NCBI RefSeq assembly: GCF_037201805.1
Contig: NZ_CP147404.1
Location: 2,566,001 to 2,630,000, forward strand
From: Bacillus sp. FJAT-52991
GTDB taxonomy: Bacteria; Bacillota; Bacilli; Bacillales; Domibacillaceae
DNA length: 64,000 bases
Direction: 5' to 3'
In this document: positions 1 to 8,932 of the stretch, piece by piece
Numbering within the stretch: the stretch's first letter is position 1
Layout: each line of letters opens with the position of its first letter
Program-made: the position numbers and the translations under genes
Notes under the pieces: model-generated
Databases searched by the model: none
Told to the model about the DNA's origin: nothing
The model's input: the letters and a program-made list of their open reading frames with translations, nothing else

Positions 1-27
1 GTTTCCTTATAGAGGCTCCTATTATTG
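1..27 (-). other. 5' end of a group I intron-like insertion in tRNA-Arg (cut by window edge)
   Basis: Read on the minus strand, the tRNA sequence stops matching after U34 of the anticodon and continues CAATAATAGGAGCCTC and then TATAAGGAAAC to the window edge. A run AATAAT, then GAG, then GCC closely resembles the start of cyanobacterial tRNA-Leu group I (IC3) introns as I remember them. GAG can act as the internal guide, pairing with exon CUU and giving the usual U-G pair at the splice site. The CCTCTATAA-GGAAAC run could be the first arm and loop of P2. The core (P3-P8) lies outside the window, so the group I call is an inference. Confidence 0.55.
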
Positions 28-62
28 AAGGCCGTTGCTCTATCCGGCTGAGCTACTGGGAC
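28..62 (-). tRNA. tRNA-Arg(UCU), 5' half only, interrupted in the anticodon loop
   Basis: On the minus strand the sequence reads as acceptor strand GTCCCAG, TA, D-arm GCTC-loop-GAGC, A, anticodon-stem 5' strand ACGGC and loop bases C-T-T. This is the normal 5' half of a Bacillus tRNA-Arg with anticodon UCU. The expected continuation CTAAGCCGT is missing; instead the intron-like sequence begins after U34, the position used by cyanobacterial tRNA-Leu group I introns. The 3' half would lie beyond base 1. The alternative is a truncated tRNA remnant, but the strong promoter and intact stems argue for a working gene. Confidence 0.75.
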
Positions 63-98
63 ATGTTTTTTATTTAATTTTTCTTGAAGACATTTATT

Positions 99-127
99 AT
101 AATACCAAGGGAGATATTATATGTCAA
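99..127 (-). promoter_or_regulatory. SigA-type promoter of tRNA-Arg
   Basis: On the minus strand TTGACA (127-122), a 17-base spacer and TATTAT (104-99) precede the tRNA 5' end at 62 by about 36 bases. A consensus -35 with a 5/6 -10 is typical of stable RNA genes. No ORF in 63-207 is convincing. Confidence 0.75.
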
Positions 128-207
128 TACTATTTCAAAGAAAAAATTACTTTTCTTTTTTTAAATAACATTTCCGCCAGCAGATGTTGCCTGCTGGCAG
201 AATCAAT

Positions 208-714
208 TCAGTTAAATACTTGCCGTAACGAGACAAGCTCTTGGTGCGTTTCATCATAAAAACAGACGGTTGTCGTCTCGTGATCCGCTTCAAGAATAGC
301 ATATGTTTTTTCTTTGCGTCCACGCGGCAACGTGATGCTACCTGGATTGACGAATACCGTGCCATCGATGCTCTCCGCTCCAACAAGATGAGAGTGCCCG
401 AAGAAAACCAAGTCGGCTTCATATTCCTTCGCTTTATACATCAGATTCATTAAAGACATCTTAATGTTATAGCGATGTCCATGCGTGACGAAAATGCGCC
501 TTCCTTCCACTCCTTCGATAATATCATATGGAAACTGATTTTCGGTATCACAATTTCCACGCACGATAAAATAGCCTTCCACTGCTGGGTCATCCGCTGA
601 CAATTCGGAATCTCCACAATGGATCATCGCATCTACTTTCCTCTCATATCGCTCTTTCAACTGTTGTAACACTTCACTCCAGCCGTGACTATCACTGACG
701 ATTAATACTTTCAC
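208..714 (-). CDS. ysnB: YfcE/MJ0936-type metallophosphoesterase
   Basis: This 168-residue protein belongs to the small calcineurin-like phosphodiesterases. The dinuclear metal-site motifs are all visible: DSH (residues 8-10), GD (34-35), GNCD (53-56), HGH (78-80) and GHSH (106-109). The family hydrolyses phosphodiesters in vitro; the natural substrate is not known. Its ATG overlaps the end of rdgB by 4 bases, so the two are probably translationally coupled, as in B. subtilis (ysnA-ysnB). It is the last gene before the tRNA. Confidence 0.9.
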   Translation of the reverse strand: MKVLIVSDSHGWSEVLQQLKERYERKVDAMIHCGDSELSADDPAVEGYFIVRGNCDTENQFPYDIIEGVEGRRIFVTHGHRYNIKMSLMNLMYKAKEYEADLVFFGHSHLVGAESIDGTVFVNPGSITLPRGRKEKTYAILEADHETTTVCFYDETHQELVSLRQVFN

Positions 715-1319
715 TTTGCCTCACCCGCCAGCAAAACAGGTAGCTGCTCTCGTAACTTCTTCAAAGCCTGCCCGCGGTGACTAATGCTATTTTTTGTTTC
801 AGGCGTCAGCTGAGCCATCGTCGCTTCAAATTGCTCCACATAAAAAATCGGATCGTAACCAAAGCCATTTGTCCCTTGTTTTTCTTCTGTAATTCTTCCT
901 TCACATGTGCCTGCTACTGTTGTCGTTTCTTTTCCTGGCATCGCAATCGCTAAAGCACAATAAAAACGAGCCGTCCGTTTTTCGCTAGGAACGTCACGAA
1001 GCTCCTCAAGCACTTTTTGAATGTTCGCTTCATCACTTTTCTCTTCCCCAGCGTATCTAGCTGAATAGACACCAGGACGACCATCTAGTGCATCGATCAT
1101 TAAACCAGAATCGTCTGCAATGACAAGACGTCCCGTTAGCTTACAGATCTCCTCTGCCTTCAATATCGCGTTCTCCTCAAACGTTTCCCCTGTTTCTTCT
1201 ACATCAGCATACTCCGGATAATCAAGCAACGTCTTCACATTCATTCCGAAAGAGGCAAACATCTCAGCGAATTCCTTCGCTTTTCCTTTGTTTTTTGTTG
1301 CGATAATTACTGTATCCAT
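711..1319 (-). CDS. rdgB: XTP/dITP diphosphatase (RdgB/HAM1 family)
   Basis: It hydrolyses non-canonical purine triphosphates (dITP, XTP) to monophosphates, keeping deaminated purines out of DNA and RNA. The 202 residues begin with the substrate-binding motif ATKNKGK (7-13), and DDSGL around residues 69-73 holds the catalytic Asp. GFGYDPIF and the C-terminal SHRGQAL are also standard for the family. It lies 18 bases after rph, which gives the B. subtilis order rph-ysnA-ysnB. Length is normal. Confidence 0.95.
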   Translation of the reverse strand: MDTVIIATKNKGKAKEFAEMFASFGMNVKTLLDYPEYADVEETGETFEENAILKAEEICKLTGRLVIADDSGLMIDALDGRPGVYSARYAGEEKSDEANIQKVLEELRDVPSEKRTARFYCALAIAMPGKETTTVAGTCEGRITEEKQGTNGFGYDPIFYVEQFEATMAQLTPETKNSISHRGQALKKLREQLPVLLAGEAK

Positions 1320-1337
1320 AGCGCTCCCCTTTTCGAT

Positions 1338-2078
1338 TTACTTACTAATTTTGTCGGCAATCTCACCAAGAGCAGTTGCTTGAATGTCAAATAACTCCTT
1401 CAAACCTATTTGAGCAGACTCAAGCAAGCTTTGCAAATCCTTCATAGAAAATGTGGCTTCTTCTCCTGTTCCTTGAAGTTCAACAAACTCACCGGCTCCA
1501 GTCATCACTACATTCATATCGACTTCTGCTTGGCTATCCTCAATATAATTTAAGTCTAACACGACTCCGTGATCTTTGACGACCCCCACACTTGTTGCCG
1601 CTAAAAAGCTTGTCACAGGGAAAGCAGGTAATTCTTTTTCTCTTTGTACACGATCTAGAGCGATCGCCATCGCTACAAAAGCACCTGTGATAGAAGCAGT
1701 ACGCGTGCCACCATCCGCTTGAATGACATCACAATCGATCCAAACGGTCCGTTCGCCAATCGCTTCAAGGTCAACAACTGCTCGTAGCGCTCGCCCGATT
1801 AAACGTTGAATTTCCATCGTTCGCCCAGACACTTTTCCTTTAGACGATTCACGAATATTACGCTGCTCCGTCGCTCTTGGTAGCATTGAATATTCAGCTG
1901 AAATCCATCCCTTCCCACTTCCTCGCATAAATGGCGGGACTCTCTCTTCTATACTCGCCGTACAAATCACTCGTGTATCACCAACCGTAATAAGCACAGA
2001 GCCTTCCGGGTGCTTTAAAAAATTGGTTTCTATATGTACTTTTCGCAATTCATTATTAGTTCTACCATCAACTCTCAT
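1338..2078 (-). CDS. rph: Ribonuclease PH
   Basis: This is a phosphate-dependent 3'-5' exoribonuclease that trims tRNA 3' ends. The start is set at the ATG at 2078 ([11 protein letters not shown]), which follows AAAGGAGGACCCT. The longer open frame would read through the ribosome binding site and the upstream hairpin. That gives 246 residues, the usual length. Visible motifs are the N-terminal [12 protein letters not shown], and [14 protein letters not shown], which carries phosphate-contacting residues. It is followed at once by rdgB. Confidence 0.95.
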   Translation of the reverse strand: MRVDGRTNNELRKVHIETNFLKHPEGSVLITVGDTRVICTASIEERVPPFMRGSGKGWISAEYSMLPRATEQRNIRESSKGKVSGRTMEIQRLIGRALRAVVDLEAIGERTVWIDCDVIQADGGTRTASITGAFVAMAIALDRVQREKELPAFPVTSFLAATSVGVVKDHGVVLDLNYIEDSQAEVDMNVVMTGAGEFVELQGTGEEATFSMKDLQSLLESAQIGLKELFDIQATALGEIADKISK

Positions 2079-2101
2079 AGGGTCCTCCTTTAATTGAACA
2101 G

Positions 2102-2139
2102 GCATCCTTGCTTGTCCGGTTCCGCACAAGCAAGGATGC
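2102..2139. other. Strong hairpin between gerM and rph
   Basis: GCATCCTTGCTTGT (2102-2115) and ACAAGCAAGGATGC (2126-2139) form a perfect 14-bp stem, extended by CGG/CCG inside. Neither strand shows a proper T-run after the stem, so it is a poor intrinsic terminator. It lies 23 bases before the rph start, just upstream of the ribosome binding site, and may be a processing site or transcript boundary. Confidence 0.7.
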
Positions 2140-2185
2140 TGTATCTTCATTCGTTACTACTATATAATATCGTAAATTTTGTTGT

Positions 2186-3235
2186 TCACAAGCCAATCGG
2201 ATTAATAAATTCTGGTCTTGTCACCGAACTGCTGAGTGGCTCCCCTTTTTCTGTGATAATTTCAGAACTTCCAGCGACTTGAATCGCTAAGCTTTCAATA
2301 GTGCTATCTTCTGTTAAAGACAAGGCTAATAATTTTAACACATGTTCGGATACCACTTTATTTTCCATACTGCCCAGAATCGCCTCATTAAAGTTCAACG
2401 TCACTCTCCCATCTTTCACAATCGGACGTTCAAGCAGCTCTGCCTGTGGTATAAATTCAGTGACCAGTCCTGAACCAGCCTTTGGTCCTTTCGTCAACTC
2501 TTTCACCACGGCTGAAATTTGATCTTCCTTACTATTATTAGCGATCCGCCTAGTCACAGGTACATAATAATAATTATCTCCCTGTTGTGCCATAAAATAC
2601 ACCGTCACCGGTCTTGTATTGGCCACATCTACCACATTTGAAGTATCTAAATTAATCCCAGATTTTCGAGTCATCCCTTTCGCATTTAAAGGCATGTTCG
2701 CAACAGGCATTTCCTTAAGCTCATGGCCGTTAATCCGCATCTTCACTCGATTAATAGAATCGAATTGAGTCAATGTCCATGTCACCGCTTGTACAATCCG
2801 AGCTTCATCTTCCTTTGCATACTCTTTAAATTCAGGTGAGAAATCAACCGTAGCTGTTCCATTTTGAACGTCCACACTCTGCACTTGAGTGCCCGCCGGT
2901 AAAACAGGGCGAAAATCATTCGGAAGCATATTGGTGATTGGCCCTTCCGCTACGAGATACTCTAGTGCTTGCTTGGCCAAATTTTTTGTATTGGAAAGGG
3001 GCATCGTCTGTGAAACTACGTAGCCATTTTTGTCAATTAAATAAAGTTCTGTCATCACCATATTTTTATTTTGCTTCGTCAGTTGCTGTTCCTCACTTTT
3101 TAAATTATCGGTATACGTCACTGATTGCGGCGGATCCAGCTTTTCCTTTCTTTCCCCAGATAGCAAGCCACACCCAGCAGCATAAACCGCGGCAATCAGG
3201 ATGGTGATTGCGGCTGTCGTTTTCTTATTGAGCAT
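2186..3235 (-). CDS. gerM: GerM, sporulation/germination lipoprotein
   Basis: GerM stabilises the SpoIIQ-SpoIIIA channel between mother cell and forespore. The 349-residue protein starts with a lipoprotein signal: MLNKK, a hydrophobic stretch, and a lipobox ending in AAGC with Cys22 as the lipidation site. The remainder fits two GerMN domains in tandem (about residues 60-190 and 210-330), each with a VYF/LYL-type strand and a VDFSPEF/LNFNEAI-type segment. It sits between murI and rph as in B. subtilis. A gap of about 99 bases separates it from the murI terminator. Confidence 0.9.
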   Translation of the reverse strand: MLNKKTTAAITILIAAVYAAGCGLLSGERKEKLDPPQSVTYTDNLKSEEQQLTKQNKNMVMTELYLIDKNGYVVSQTMPLSNTKNLAKQALEYLVAEGPITNMLPNDFRPVLPAGTQVQSVDVQNGTATVDFSPEFKEYAKEDEARIVQAVTWTLTQFDSINRVKMRINGHELKEMPVANMPLNAKGMTRKSGINLDTSNVVDVANTRPVTVYFMAQQGDNYYYVPVTRRIANNSKEDQISAVVKELTKGPKAGSGLVTEFIPQAELLERPIVKDGRVTLNFNEAILGSMENKVVSEHVLKLLALSLTEDSTIESLAIQVAGSSEIITEKGEPLSSSVTRPEFINPIGL

Positions 3236-3318
3236 AATGACCCCTCCTAAAGCTGTTTGTACTAAATATACGAGCCATTCATCAAGTTAGAACCTTCAAA
3301 GAAAATCTTCTATTCTAG

Positions 3319-3355
3319 CAAAAAAACGATCCACTTAGCTACCTAAGCGGATCGT
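3319..3355 (-). terminator. Intrinsic terminator of murI, overlapping its stop codon
   Basis: The arms at 3326-3338 and 3343-3355 pair over 13 positions with one mismatch. A run of T follows on the minus strand (3320-3325). The murI stop codon (3335-3337) lies inside the stem, so the last codons are part of the terminator. Confidence 0.85.
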
Positions 3356-4135
3356 CTCAACTTGTATTTGTTTATTTTGCAGCCAATCAGAAGCGATTTC
3401 ATAAAACAGCTCTTTAGAACCGGTGATGAAAAAGCGATGAGGGGAAGCCTTCTCCTTTGATTGGATTTGTTGATAATCAAGAATGGCACTCACTTCCCGA
3501 GCGGTCTCTTCCCCTGAACTAATAATTTGAACCTCATCGCCAAGAGTGTTAGAAATGATCGATTCTAGTAACGGATAGTGTGTACAGCCTAATATTACCG
3601 TATCAATTGGCATGCTTTTTAACGGTTTTAATGTTTCAGCAACCACTTTTTTGGCCATGGCACTTTTATGCTCACCACTTTCAACAAGTGGGACAAATTT
3701 AGGACAGGCAAGGGAGATGACTTCAACATGATCGTTAATGGCCTTCAGTGCGTGTTCATAAGCACCACTTTTGACCGTTCCAATCGTCCCAAGCACAGCA
3801 ATCTGATCATTTCTCGTATGCTTAATGGCTGCTCTTGCACCAGGACGTATGACGCCAACAACCGGAATGTCGAGCTCCTCTTGTATTTCTTCTAATACAA
3901 CCGCTGTCGCTGTATTACACGCAATGACAAGCATTTTAATATCTTTTTCAAGCAAAAAGCGAGTCATTTCCCATGTGAAAGCTTTCACTTCCTCCACCGG
4001 TCGAGGGCCATACGGACAACGGGCTGTATCTCCAGTATAATAAATTGTTTCATTCGGGAGCTGACGCATCATTTCTTTCGCTACGGTCAATCCACCGACT
4101 CCCGAATCCATGACACCAATTGGTCTATTCAACAC
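3335..4135 (-). CDS. murI: Glutamate racemase
   Basis: It converts L-glutamate to the D-glutamate needed for peptidoglycan (called racE in B. subtilis). The 266-residue protein has the two catalytic cysteines in ACNTATA (Cys73) and GCTHYPLL (Cys184), and the N-terminal [12 protein letters not shown] motif with Asp10 and Ser11. It starts 7 bases after the MarR-type gene ysmB ends, and its terminator overlaps its 3' end. Length and motifs are ordinary. Confidence 0.97.
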   Translation of the reverse strand: MLNRPIGVMDSGVGGLTVAKEMMRQLPNETIYYTGDTARCPYGPRPVEEVKAFTWEMTRFLLEKDIKMLVIACNTATAVVLEEIQEELDIPVVGVIRPGARAAIKHTRNDQIAVLGTIGTVKSGAYEHALKAINDHVEVISLACPKFVPLVESGEHKSAMAKKVVAETLKPLKSMPIDTVILGCTHYPLLESIISNTLGDEVQIISSGEETAREVSAILDYQQIQSKEKASPHRFFITGSKELFYEIASDWLQNKQIQVETIRLGS

Positions 4136-4142
4136 GTTCGCC

Positions 4143-4592
4143 TCATTCTTCTTTCATTTCTTGATGCATTTTCTCTAAATTTCGCTTAAGCGATGCCACT
4201 TCTTCTTTCGTGAAATCCATTAATAGTTGTTTCACATATAGCTGACGTTTAGCAATCACTTCATTAATAATTCGCGACCCTTCACCCAACAAATGAATGC
4301 GGACAATTCGTCGATCATGCTCATCCTTTACACGTTCAACTAGCTTTGTTTTCTCCATCCGATCGATTAAATCGGTCGTCGTGCTACAAGCTAAATACAT
4401 TTTCGTTGATAGATCTCCTATCGTCATATCCCCTTCTTCAAACAACCATTGTAACGCAACAAACTGCGGGGGCGTAATATGATAATCGCTCAAAATTTCG
4501 CGACCTTTTTGTTTTATGATCACATTTATATATCGCAATTCCTTTTCAATCTCCGCGACAAATTCAGACGAACAGTCTAACTCTTCTGTCAT
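4143..4592 (-). CDS. ysmB: MarR-family transcriptional regulator
   Basis: This is a winged-helix DNA-binding protein of 149 residues. The start is placed at the ATG at 4592 ([11 protein letters not shown]), preceded by GGGGGGCGAAAGA; an upstream in-frame ATG at 4610 overlaps that site. The wHTH spans about residues 55-105, with [20 protein letters not shown] as recognition segment and a [10 protein letters not shown] wing. Long helices at both ends serve dimerisation. It sits directly before murI as in B. subtilis. Its ligand and targets cannot be read from the sequence. Confidence 0.9.
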   Translation of the reverse strand: MTEELDCSSEFVAEIEKELRYINVIIKQKGREILSDYHITPPQFVALQWLFEEGDMTIGDLSTKMYLACSTTTDLIDRMEKTKLVERVKDEHDRRIVRIHLLGEGSRIINEVIAKRQLYVKQLLMDFTKEEVASLKRNLEKMHQEMKEE

Positions 4593-4708
4593 TCTTTCGC
4601 CCCCCTTCATCTCTTTTTTTTGACCTATACGGATTTATCTTTTACATTCCTTTATTCTCTCTTTTTTTTAAAAAAAATGCAAGAGTTGCTCGACTCCCTC
4701 TATAGACG

Positions 4709-4746
4709 CAAAAAAGATGGCGCGAAGATTCAACGCCATCTTTTTT
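4709..4746 (-). terminator. Terminator of gerE
   Basis: GATGGCG (4716-4722) pairs with CGCCATC (4734-4740). It is flanked by A on one side and T on the other, so it could act in both directions, and it lies right after the gerE stop. Confidence 0.85.
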
Positions 4747-4747
4747 C

Positions 4748-4972
4748 TTAAAGCTTCAGTTCACCCATTCGCAATAATTCAATAATTGCCTGTGAACGGC
4801 CTTTAACCCCTAGCTTTTGAATGGAATTAGAAATATGGTTTCTAACAGTTTTTTCACTGATAAATAATTCTTCCGCGATTTCCTTCGTTGTTTTATCTTG
4901 AACTAGCAACGTAAACACTTCTTTTTCTCTTTTCGTTAAAAGTGGTTTTCGAACAAAGCGGTGCTCCCTCAC
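4748..4972 (-). CDS. gerE: GerE, late mother-cell sporulation regulator
   Basis: GerE is a LuxR-type DNA-binding protein that, with SigK, controls late spore coat genes. The 74 residues are essentially one helix-turn-helix domain: LTKREKEVFTLLVQDKTTKE, then LFISEKTVRNHIS. Length and sequence match the B. subtilis protein closely. The start is a GTG at 4972. An out-of-frame ATG lies between the AGGAGG and the GTG, so the spacing is a little long (about 11 bases). A SigK-like -10 lies upstream. The unusual coat-like genes at 44.7-47.8 kb could be among its targets (inference). Confidence 0.95.
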   Translation of the reverse strand: MREHRFVRKPLLTKREKEVFTLLVQDKTTKEIAEELFISEKTVRNHISNSIQKLGVKGRSQAIIELLRMGELKL

Positions 4973-5032
4973 TTGACATTTACCCTCCTCGCCTCCGCCA
5001 GCTTCTAAACACAGATAGTACGGCCGTTACGG

Positions 5033-5041
5033 TATCATATG
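5033..5041 (-). promoter_or_regulatory. SigK-like -10 element of gerE
   Basis: On the minus strand CATATGATA matches the SigK -10 consensus CATANNNTA exactly, about 60 bases before the GTG. gerE is a known SigK gene in B. subtilis. No clear -35 at the expected distance was found. Confidence 0.5.
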
Positions 5042-5091
5042 TCAAAAGGTGAAGATTTGACATTTAGGAGTTAAAATATTTTAGTAGGAGC

Positions 5092-5547
5092 TTACTTAGA
5101 GATTTGCGCAAGCTTTTCTTTCATCTCTTCTGTTAATGAAAATGGTTTGTGAGTTTCTCGGGAGATTTGAACAATTCTGCCTCTCCCAACAAAACAGATG
5201 TCTCCCTTTTGATTGACCCCTTTATAATGAAGATCGACGGAAGATTGACCGATCGTCGCTGCTTTCACAAAAACCTTCAACTTTTCTCCAAAGAATACTT
5301 GCTGAATGAAATCACATTGTAAGTCTGCAACGACGATAATCGTGCCACAATCTTCTTTCAACCAGTTCTCCATTAATCCTATTTCATTGAAGAATTCGAT
5401 GCGCGCCTCTTCAAAATAAACAAATGGCACCGTGTTATTTAAATGACCGAACATATCTGTTTCAGAAAAGCGAACGCTGACAGGATGAAAAAAGTGAAAG
5501 CCACTTTCCCACTGATTCCAATCATCAATATATGCAATCTTTTTCAT
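5092..5547 (-). CDS. ysmA: Hotdog-fold acyl-CoA thioesterase
   Basis: This 151-residue protein resembles the 4-hydroxybenzoyl-CoA thioesterase / YbgC group. The sequence VRFSETDMFGHLNNTVPFVYFEEAR (about residues 25-50) includes the Asp and the long hotdog helix typical of these enzymes. The substrate is unknown; family members cleave short- or medium-chain acyl-CoA. It lies between gerE and the sdh operon as in B. subtilis, separated from sdhB by a terminator. Confidence 0.85.
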   Translation of the reverse strand: MKKIAYIDDWNQWESGFHFFHPVSVRFSETDMFGHLNNTVPFVYFEEARIEFFNEIGLMENWLKEDCGTIIVVADLQCDFIQQVFFGEKLKVFVKAATIGQSSVDLHYKGVNQKGDICFVGRGRIVQISRETHKPFSLTEEMKEKLAQISK

Positions 5548-5570
5548 TCTTACTTCCTCCTTTGTCCTAA

Positions 5571-5645
5571 TAAAAAAAGCTGCCTCCCACGAAACAAAAT
5601 CTAAAATCTAGATCATGTGAATTCGTAAGAGGCAAGCCTTTTATA
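5571..5645 (-). terminator. Probable terminator of the sdhCAB operon
   Basis: On the minus strand a GCTTGCCTC segment just after sdhB pairs imperfectly with GAGGCAGC and is followed by seven T. The loop is long and contains a smaller palindrome around TCTAGA. The stem is moderate, so the call is moderate. Confidence 0.5.
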
Positions 5646-5664
5646 AGATCGTTCTTTTTACATA

Positions 5665-6432
5665 TTAATCTACTTGATAATCGCTTCCGAAGAAACTACG
5701 GAATGCTTGAACAGTTGTGTCACGGTTCAAAGCAGCGATAGATGTTGTCAAAGGAATTCCCTTCGGACAAGACTGCACACAGTTTTGAGAGTTTCCGCAG
5801 TTGGCAAGACCACCATCTCCCATAATCGCATGCAAACGTTCGTCTTTATTCATTGCACCTGTTGGGTGAGCATTAAATAAACGAACTTGCGATAATGGTT
5901 GAGGCCCAATGAAGCTTGATTTGCTGTTTACATTTGGACAAGCTTCTAAGCAAACACCACAAGTCATACATTTAGACAATTCATATGCCCATTGACGTTT
6001 TCTTTCAGGCATACGTGGACCAGGTCCAAGGTCGTATGTTCCATCAATCGGAATCCATGCTTTTACCTTTTTCAAAGAGTCAAACATGCGACTACGGTCG
6101 ACTTGTAAGTCACGTACAACCGGGAACGTACTCATTGGAGCAAGGCGGATTGGCTGCTCAAGTTGATCCACTAATGCTGTACATGATTGTCTTGGTTTGC
6201 CGTTAATCACCATTGAACATGCGCCACATACTTCTTCAAGACAGTTCATATCCCAAGCAATTGGCGTTGATTGTTGGCCTTTTGCATTGACTGGATTTCT
6301 GCGAATTTCCATCAACGCCGAAATAACGTTCATATTCGGGCGATATGGAATCTCGAACTCTTCTTCGTACGGAGCAGAATCCATCGTGTCTTGACGAGTA
6401 ATAATAAAGCGGACTGACTTATTTTCACTCAT
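5665..6432 (-). CDS. sdhB: Succinate dehydrogenase iron-sulfur subunit
   Basis: It carries electrons from the flavoprotein to the membrane anchor in complex II, linking the TCA cycle to menaquinone. The 255 residues contain ligands for all three clusters: [2Fe-2S] Cys64, 69, 72, 84; [4Fe-4S] CMTCGVCLEACP with Cys155, 158, 161, 165; and [3Fe-4S] Cys212, 218, 222. It begins 2 bases after sdhA ends, so it is the last gene of the sdhC-sdhA-sdhB operon. Nothing unusual was seen. Confidence 0.97.
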   Translation of the reverse strand: MSENKSVRFIITRQDTMDSAPYEEEFEIPYRPNMNVISALMEIRRNPVNAKGQQSTPIAWDMNCLEEVCGACSMVINGKPRQSCTALVDQLEQPIRLAPMSTFPVVRDLQVDRSRMFDSLKKVKAWIPIDGTYDLGPGPRMPERKRQWAYELSKCMTCGVCLEACPNVNSKSSFIGPQPLSQVRLFNAHPTGAMNKDERLHAIMGDGGLANCGNSQNCVQSCPKGIPLTTSIAALNRDTTVQAFRSFFGSDYQVD

Positions 6433-6434
6433 CT

Positions 6435-8195
6435 TTATTTCTCCTCCTTCTTCTTAGAGTAGTCGCGCTTACGAGGAGGGATCAATGAAATATCCACATC
6501 TTCGTAATGGAAAGCAGGTGCTTCATTGTCACCTTTAAATGTTGCCATCGTTGTTTTCAAGAAATCTTCATCGTTACGATCCGGGAAGTCAGGTTTGTAA
6601 TGCGCTCCACGGCTTTCATTACGATTTAACGCACCGATTGTTACTACGCGAGCAAGGTGAAGCATGTTTTTCAACTGACGAGTGAAAGTTGCCCCTTGAT
6701 TGCTCCATTTTGCTGTGTCGTTAATGTTAATGTTTTTCCAACGTTCCATTAACTCGACAATTTTATCATCTGTTTGTTTCAGCTTATCGTTGTAACGAAC
6801 AACGGTTACATTCGCCGTCATCCACTCACCAAGCTCTTTGTGAAGAATATAAGCATTTTCTTTACCATCAAGAGACATGACTTCGTTCCACTTCGCTTCT
6901 TCTTGTTTCTTATAGCGATCGAAAACAGAAGAAGAAATCGCTTCTGAAGTTTTCTCAAGACCATTAATATATTTCACAGCATTCGGTCCAGCTACCATAC
7001 CACCGTAAATAGCGGAAAGAAGGGAGTTTGCACCTAAACGGTTTGCACCATGCTGTGAATAATCACATTCACCGGCAGCAAATAAACCAGGAATATTTGT
7101 TTGTTGCTCATAATCCACCCATAGTCCACCCATAGAATAATGGACAGCTGGGAAGATTTTCATTGGTACTTTACGTGGATCGTCACCCATGAATTTCTCA
7201 TAGATTTCAATAATTCCACCAAGTTTAATATCTAATTCATGCGGATCTTTATGGGATAGATCCAAATAAACCATGTTTTCACCATTGATACCTAGTTTTT
7301 GGTTCACGCAAACATCAAAGATTTCACGCGTCGCAATATCACGTGGTACAAGGTTTCCGTATGCCGGATATTTTTCTTCAAGGAAGTACCAAGGCTTACC
7401 GTCTTTATACGTCCATACACGGCCACCTTCCCCACGAGCTGATTCACTCATTAAACGAAGCTTATCGTCTCCTGGAATCGCAGTTGGGTGAATTTGGATA
7501 AATTCACCATTTGCATAGTGTACTCCTTGTTGGTAAACAATAGAAGCAGCAGAACCCGTATTGATAACAGAGTTCGTTGATTTTCCGAAAATGATACCAG
7601 GACCACCTGTAGCCATAATGACTGCATCACCAGGGAAAGTCTGAATGCTCATATCCGTTAAGTTTTGTCCGACGATTCCGCGGCAAATTCCCTCATCGTC
7701 AACAACTGCACCAAGGAATTCCCAGCCTTCATATTTCGTTACAAGACCAGCTACTTCATGACGACGAACTTGTTCATCCAACGCATATAAAAGCTGTTGT
7801 CCAGTCGTTGCACCCGCAAATGCTGTACGGTGATGTTGCGTACCTCCGAAACGACGGAAATCAAGAAGTCCTTCTGGCGTACGGTTAAACATAACTCCCA
7901 TACGATCCAATAAGTGAATAATTCCTGGAGCTGCTTCTGTCATTGCTTTTACCGGTGGTTGGTTAGCAAGAAAGTCTCCTCCATAAATCGTATCATCAAA
8001 GTGAACGTAAGGTGAATCTCCTTCACCTTTTGTGTTAACGGCACCATTAATACCGCCTTGTGCACAAACAGAGTGAGAACGCTTTACTGGAACTAATGAG
8101 AATAGATCGACTTGCGTTCCTTCTTCTGCTGCTTTAATTGTAGCCATTAAACCGGCTAATCCGCCGCCGACTACGATAATTTTTCCTTTACCCAT
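6435..8195 (-). CDS. sdhA: Succinate dehydrogenase flavoprotein subunit
   Basis: This is the catalytic subunit of complex II, which oxidises succinate to fumarate. Of 586 residues, the Rossmann FAD motif VVGGGLAGLMA is near residues 8-18. SHSVCAQGGING follows, with His41 at the position normally bound covalently to FAD. Further on are the active-site GEGGRVW and HYSMGGLWVD segments and the FAD-binding GANRLGANSLL. It lies between sdhC and sdhB in the Bacillus order. Length is normal. Confidence 0.97.
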   Translation of the reverse strand: MGKGKIIVVGGGLAGLMATIKAAEEGTQVDLFSLVPVKRSHSVCAQGGINGAVNTKGEGDSPYVHFDDTIYGGDFLANQPPVKAMTEAAPGIIHLLDRMGVMFNRTPEGLLDFRRFGGTQHHRTAFAGATTGQQLLYALDEQVRRHEVAGLVTKYEGWEFLGAVVDDEGICRGIVGQNLTDMSIQTFPGDAVIMATGGPGIIFGKSTNSVINTGSAASIVYQQGVHYANGEFIQIHPTAIPGDDKLRLMSESARGEGGRVWTYKDGKPWYFLEEKYPAYGNLVPRDIATREIFDVCVNQKLGINGENMVYLDLSHKDPHELDIKLGGIIEIYEKFMGDDPRKVPMKIFPAVHYSMGGLWVDYEQQTNIPGLFAAGECDYSQHGANRLGANSLLSAIYGGMVAGPNAVKYINGLEKTSEAISSSVFDRYKKQEEAKWNEVMSLDGKENAYILHKELGEWMTANVTVVRYNDKLKQTDDKIVELMERWKNININDTAKWSNQGATFTRQLKNMLHLARVVTIGALNRNESRGAHYKPDFPDRNDEDFLKTTMATFKGDNEAPAFHYEDVDISLIPPRKRDYSKKKEEK

Positions 8196-8258
8196 TGAGA
8201 CTCACTCCCTTTTCTCCAAATTCCAAACTAAAGATCCTTGAACGGATTATGTTTTCAA

Positions 8259-8867
8259 TCAAACGAAAGCAAAGATCGCACGAATACCTACAACAGAAAG
8301 CGCAACAAATACAACCATTGAGATGTAAGTCATAATTTGCTGAGAACGTGGAGAAATTGTAATTCCCCAGCTTACACAGAATGACCATAAACCATTAGCG
8401 AAATGGAATACAGTAGATACAACCCCAACTATGTAGAAACCAAGCATAAATGGATTAGATAAAATGCTCTCCATCATTTGGAAGTTCACTTCAGCACCTA
8501 ATGCTGCTTGAATTCTTGTCTCCCATATATGCCATGAAAGAAATACAAGTGTAATTACACCTGAAAGGCGTTGCAGGAAGAACATTTGATTCCGGAAGAA
8601 TGAATATTTACCCGCATTATTTTTTGCTGTAAAAGCAATGTACAAACCATAAATCGCGTGGAATAATAGCGGCAGGAAAATGATAAATGTTTCCAGAACA
8701 TAGCGAAACGGCAACGATTCCATAAAGTGAGCAGCATTGTTAAACGCTTCCTCGCCCTTCGTTGCAAAATGATTGACTACTAAATGTTGCATCAAAAACA
8801 GTCCCACAGGAATGACACCAAGTAATGAGTGCAGCCTGCGATAAAAAAACTCTCGATTGTCAGACAT
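8259..8867 (-). CDS. sdhC: Succinate dehydrogenase cytochrome b558 subunit
   Basis: This is the membrane anchor of complex II. The 202 residues contain five hydrophobic segments. Several histidines lie in or near membrane helices, in contexts such as RRLHSLLG, LMQHLVVNH, LLFHAIYG, LSWHIWE and FHFANGLW, and would supply the two haem b ligands of this dihaem type. It is the first gene of the operon. The 63-base gap to sdhA holds only the sdhA ribosome binding site. Confidence 0.95.
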   Translation of the reverse strand: MSDNREFFYRRLHSLLGVIPVGLFLMQHLVVNHFATKGEEAFNNAAHFMESLPFRYVLETFIIFLPLLFHAIYGLYIAFTAKNNAGKYSFFRNQMFFLQRLSGVITLVFLSWHIWETRIQAALGAEVNFQMMESILSNPFMLGFYIVGVVSTVFHFANGLWSFCVSWGITISPRSQQIMTYISMVVFVALSVVGIRAIFAFV

Positions 8868-8932
8868 GATTTACCCCCCTTAATCTTGAAGCATCCGACA
8901 AATTATTTTCAGCTTATTCGGAATAGCTTCAT

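Noticed and set aside
48..62. Interruption of the tRNA by an insertion sequence
   Set aside because: The break lies exactly at U34 and the inserted bases resemble an intron start; no inverted repeat or target duplication is visible in the few bases present.
2094..2150. Longer rph N-terminus
   Set aside because: The extension translates the ribosome binding site and half of a stable hairpin and is not conserved in RNase PH.
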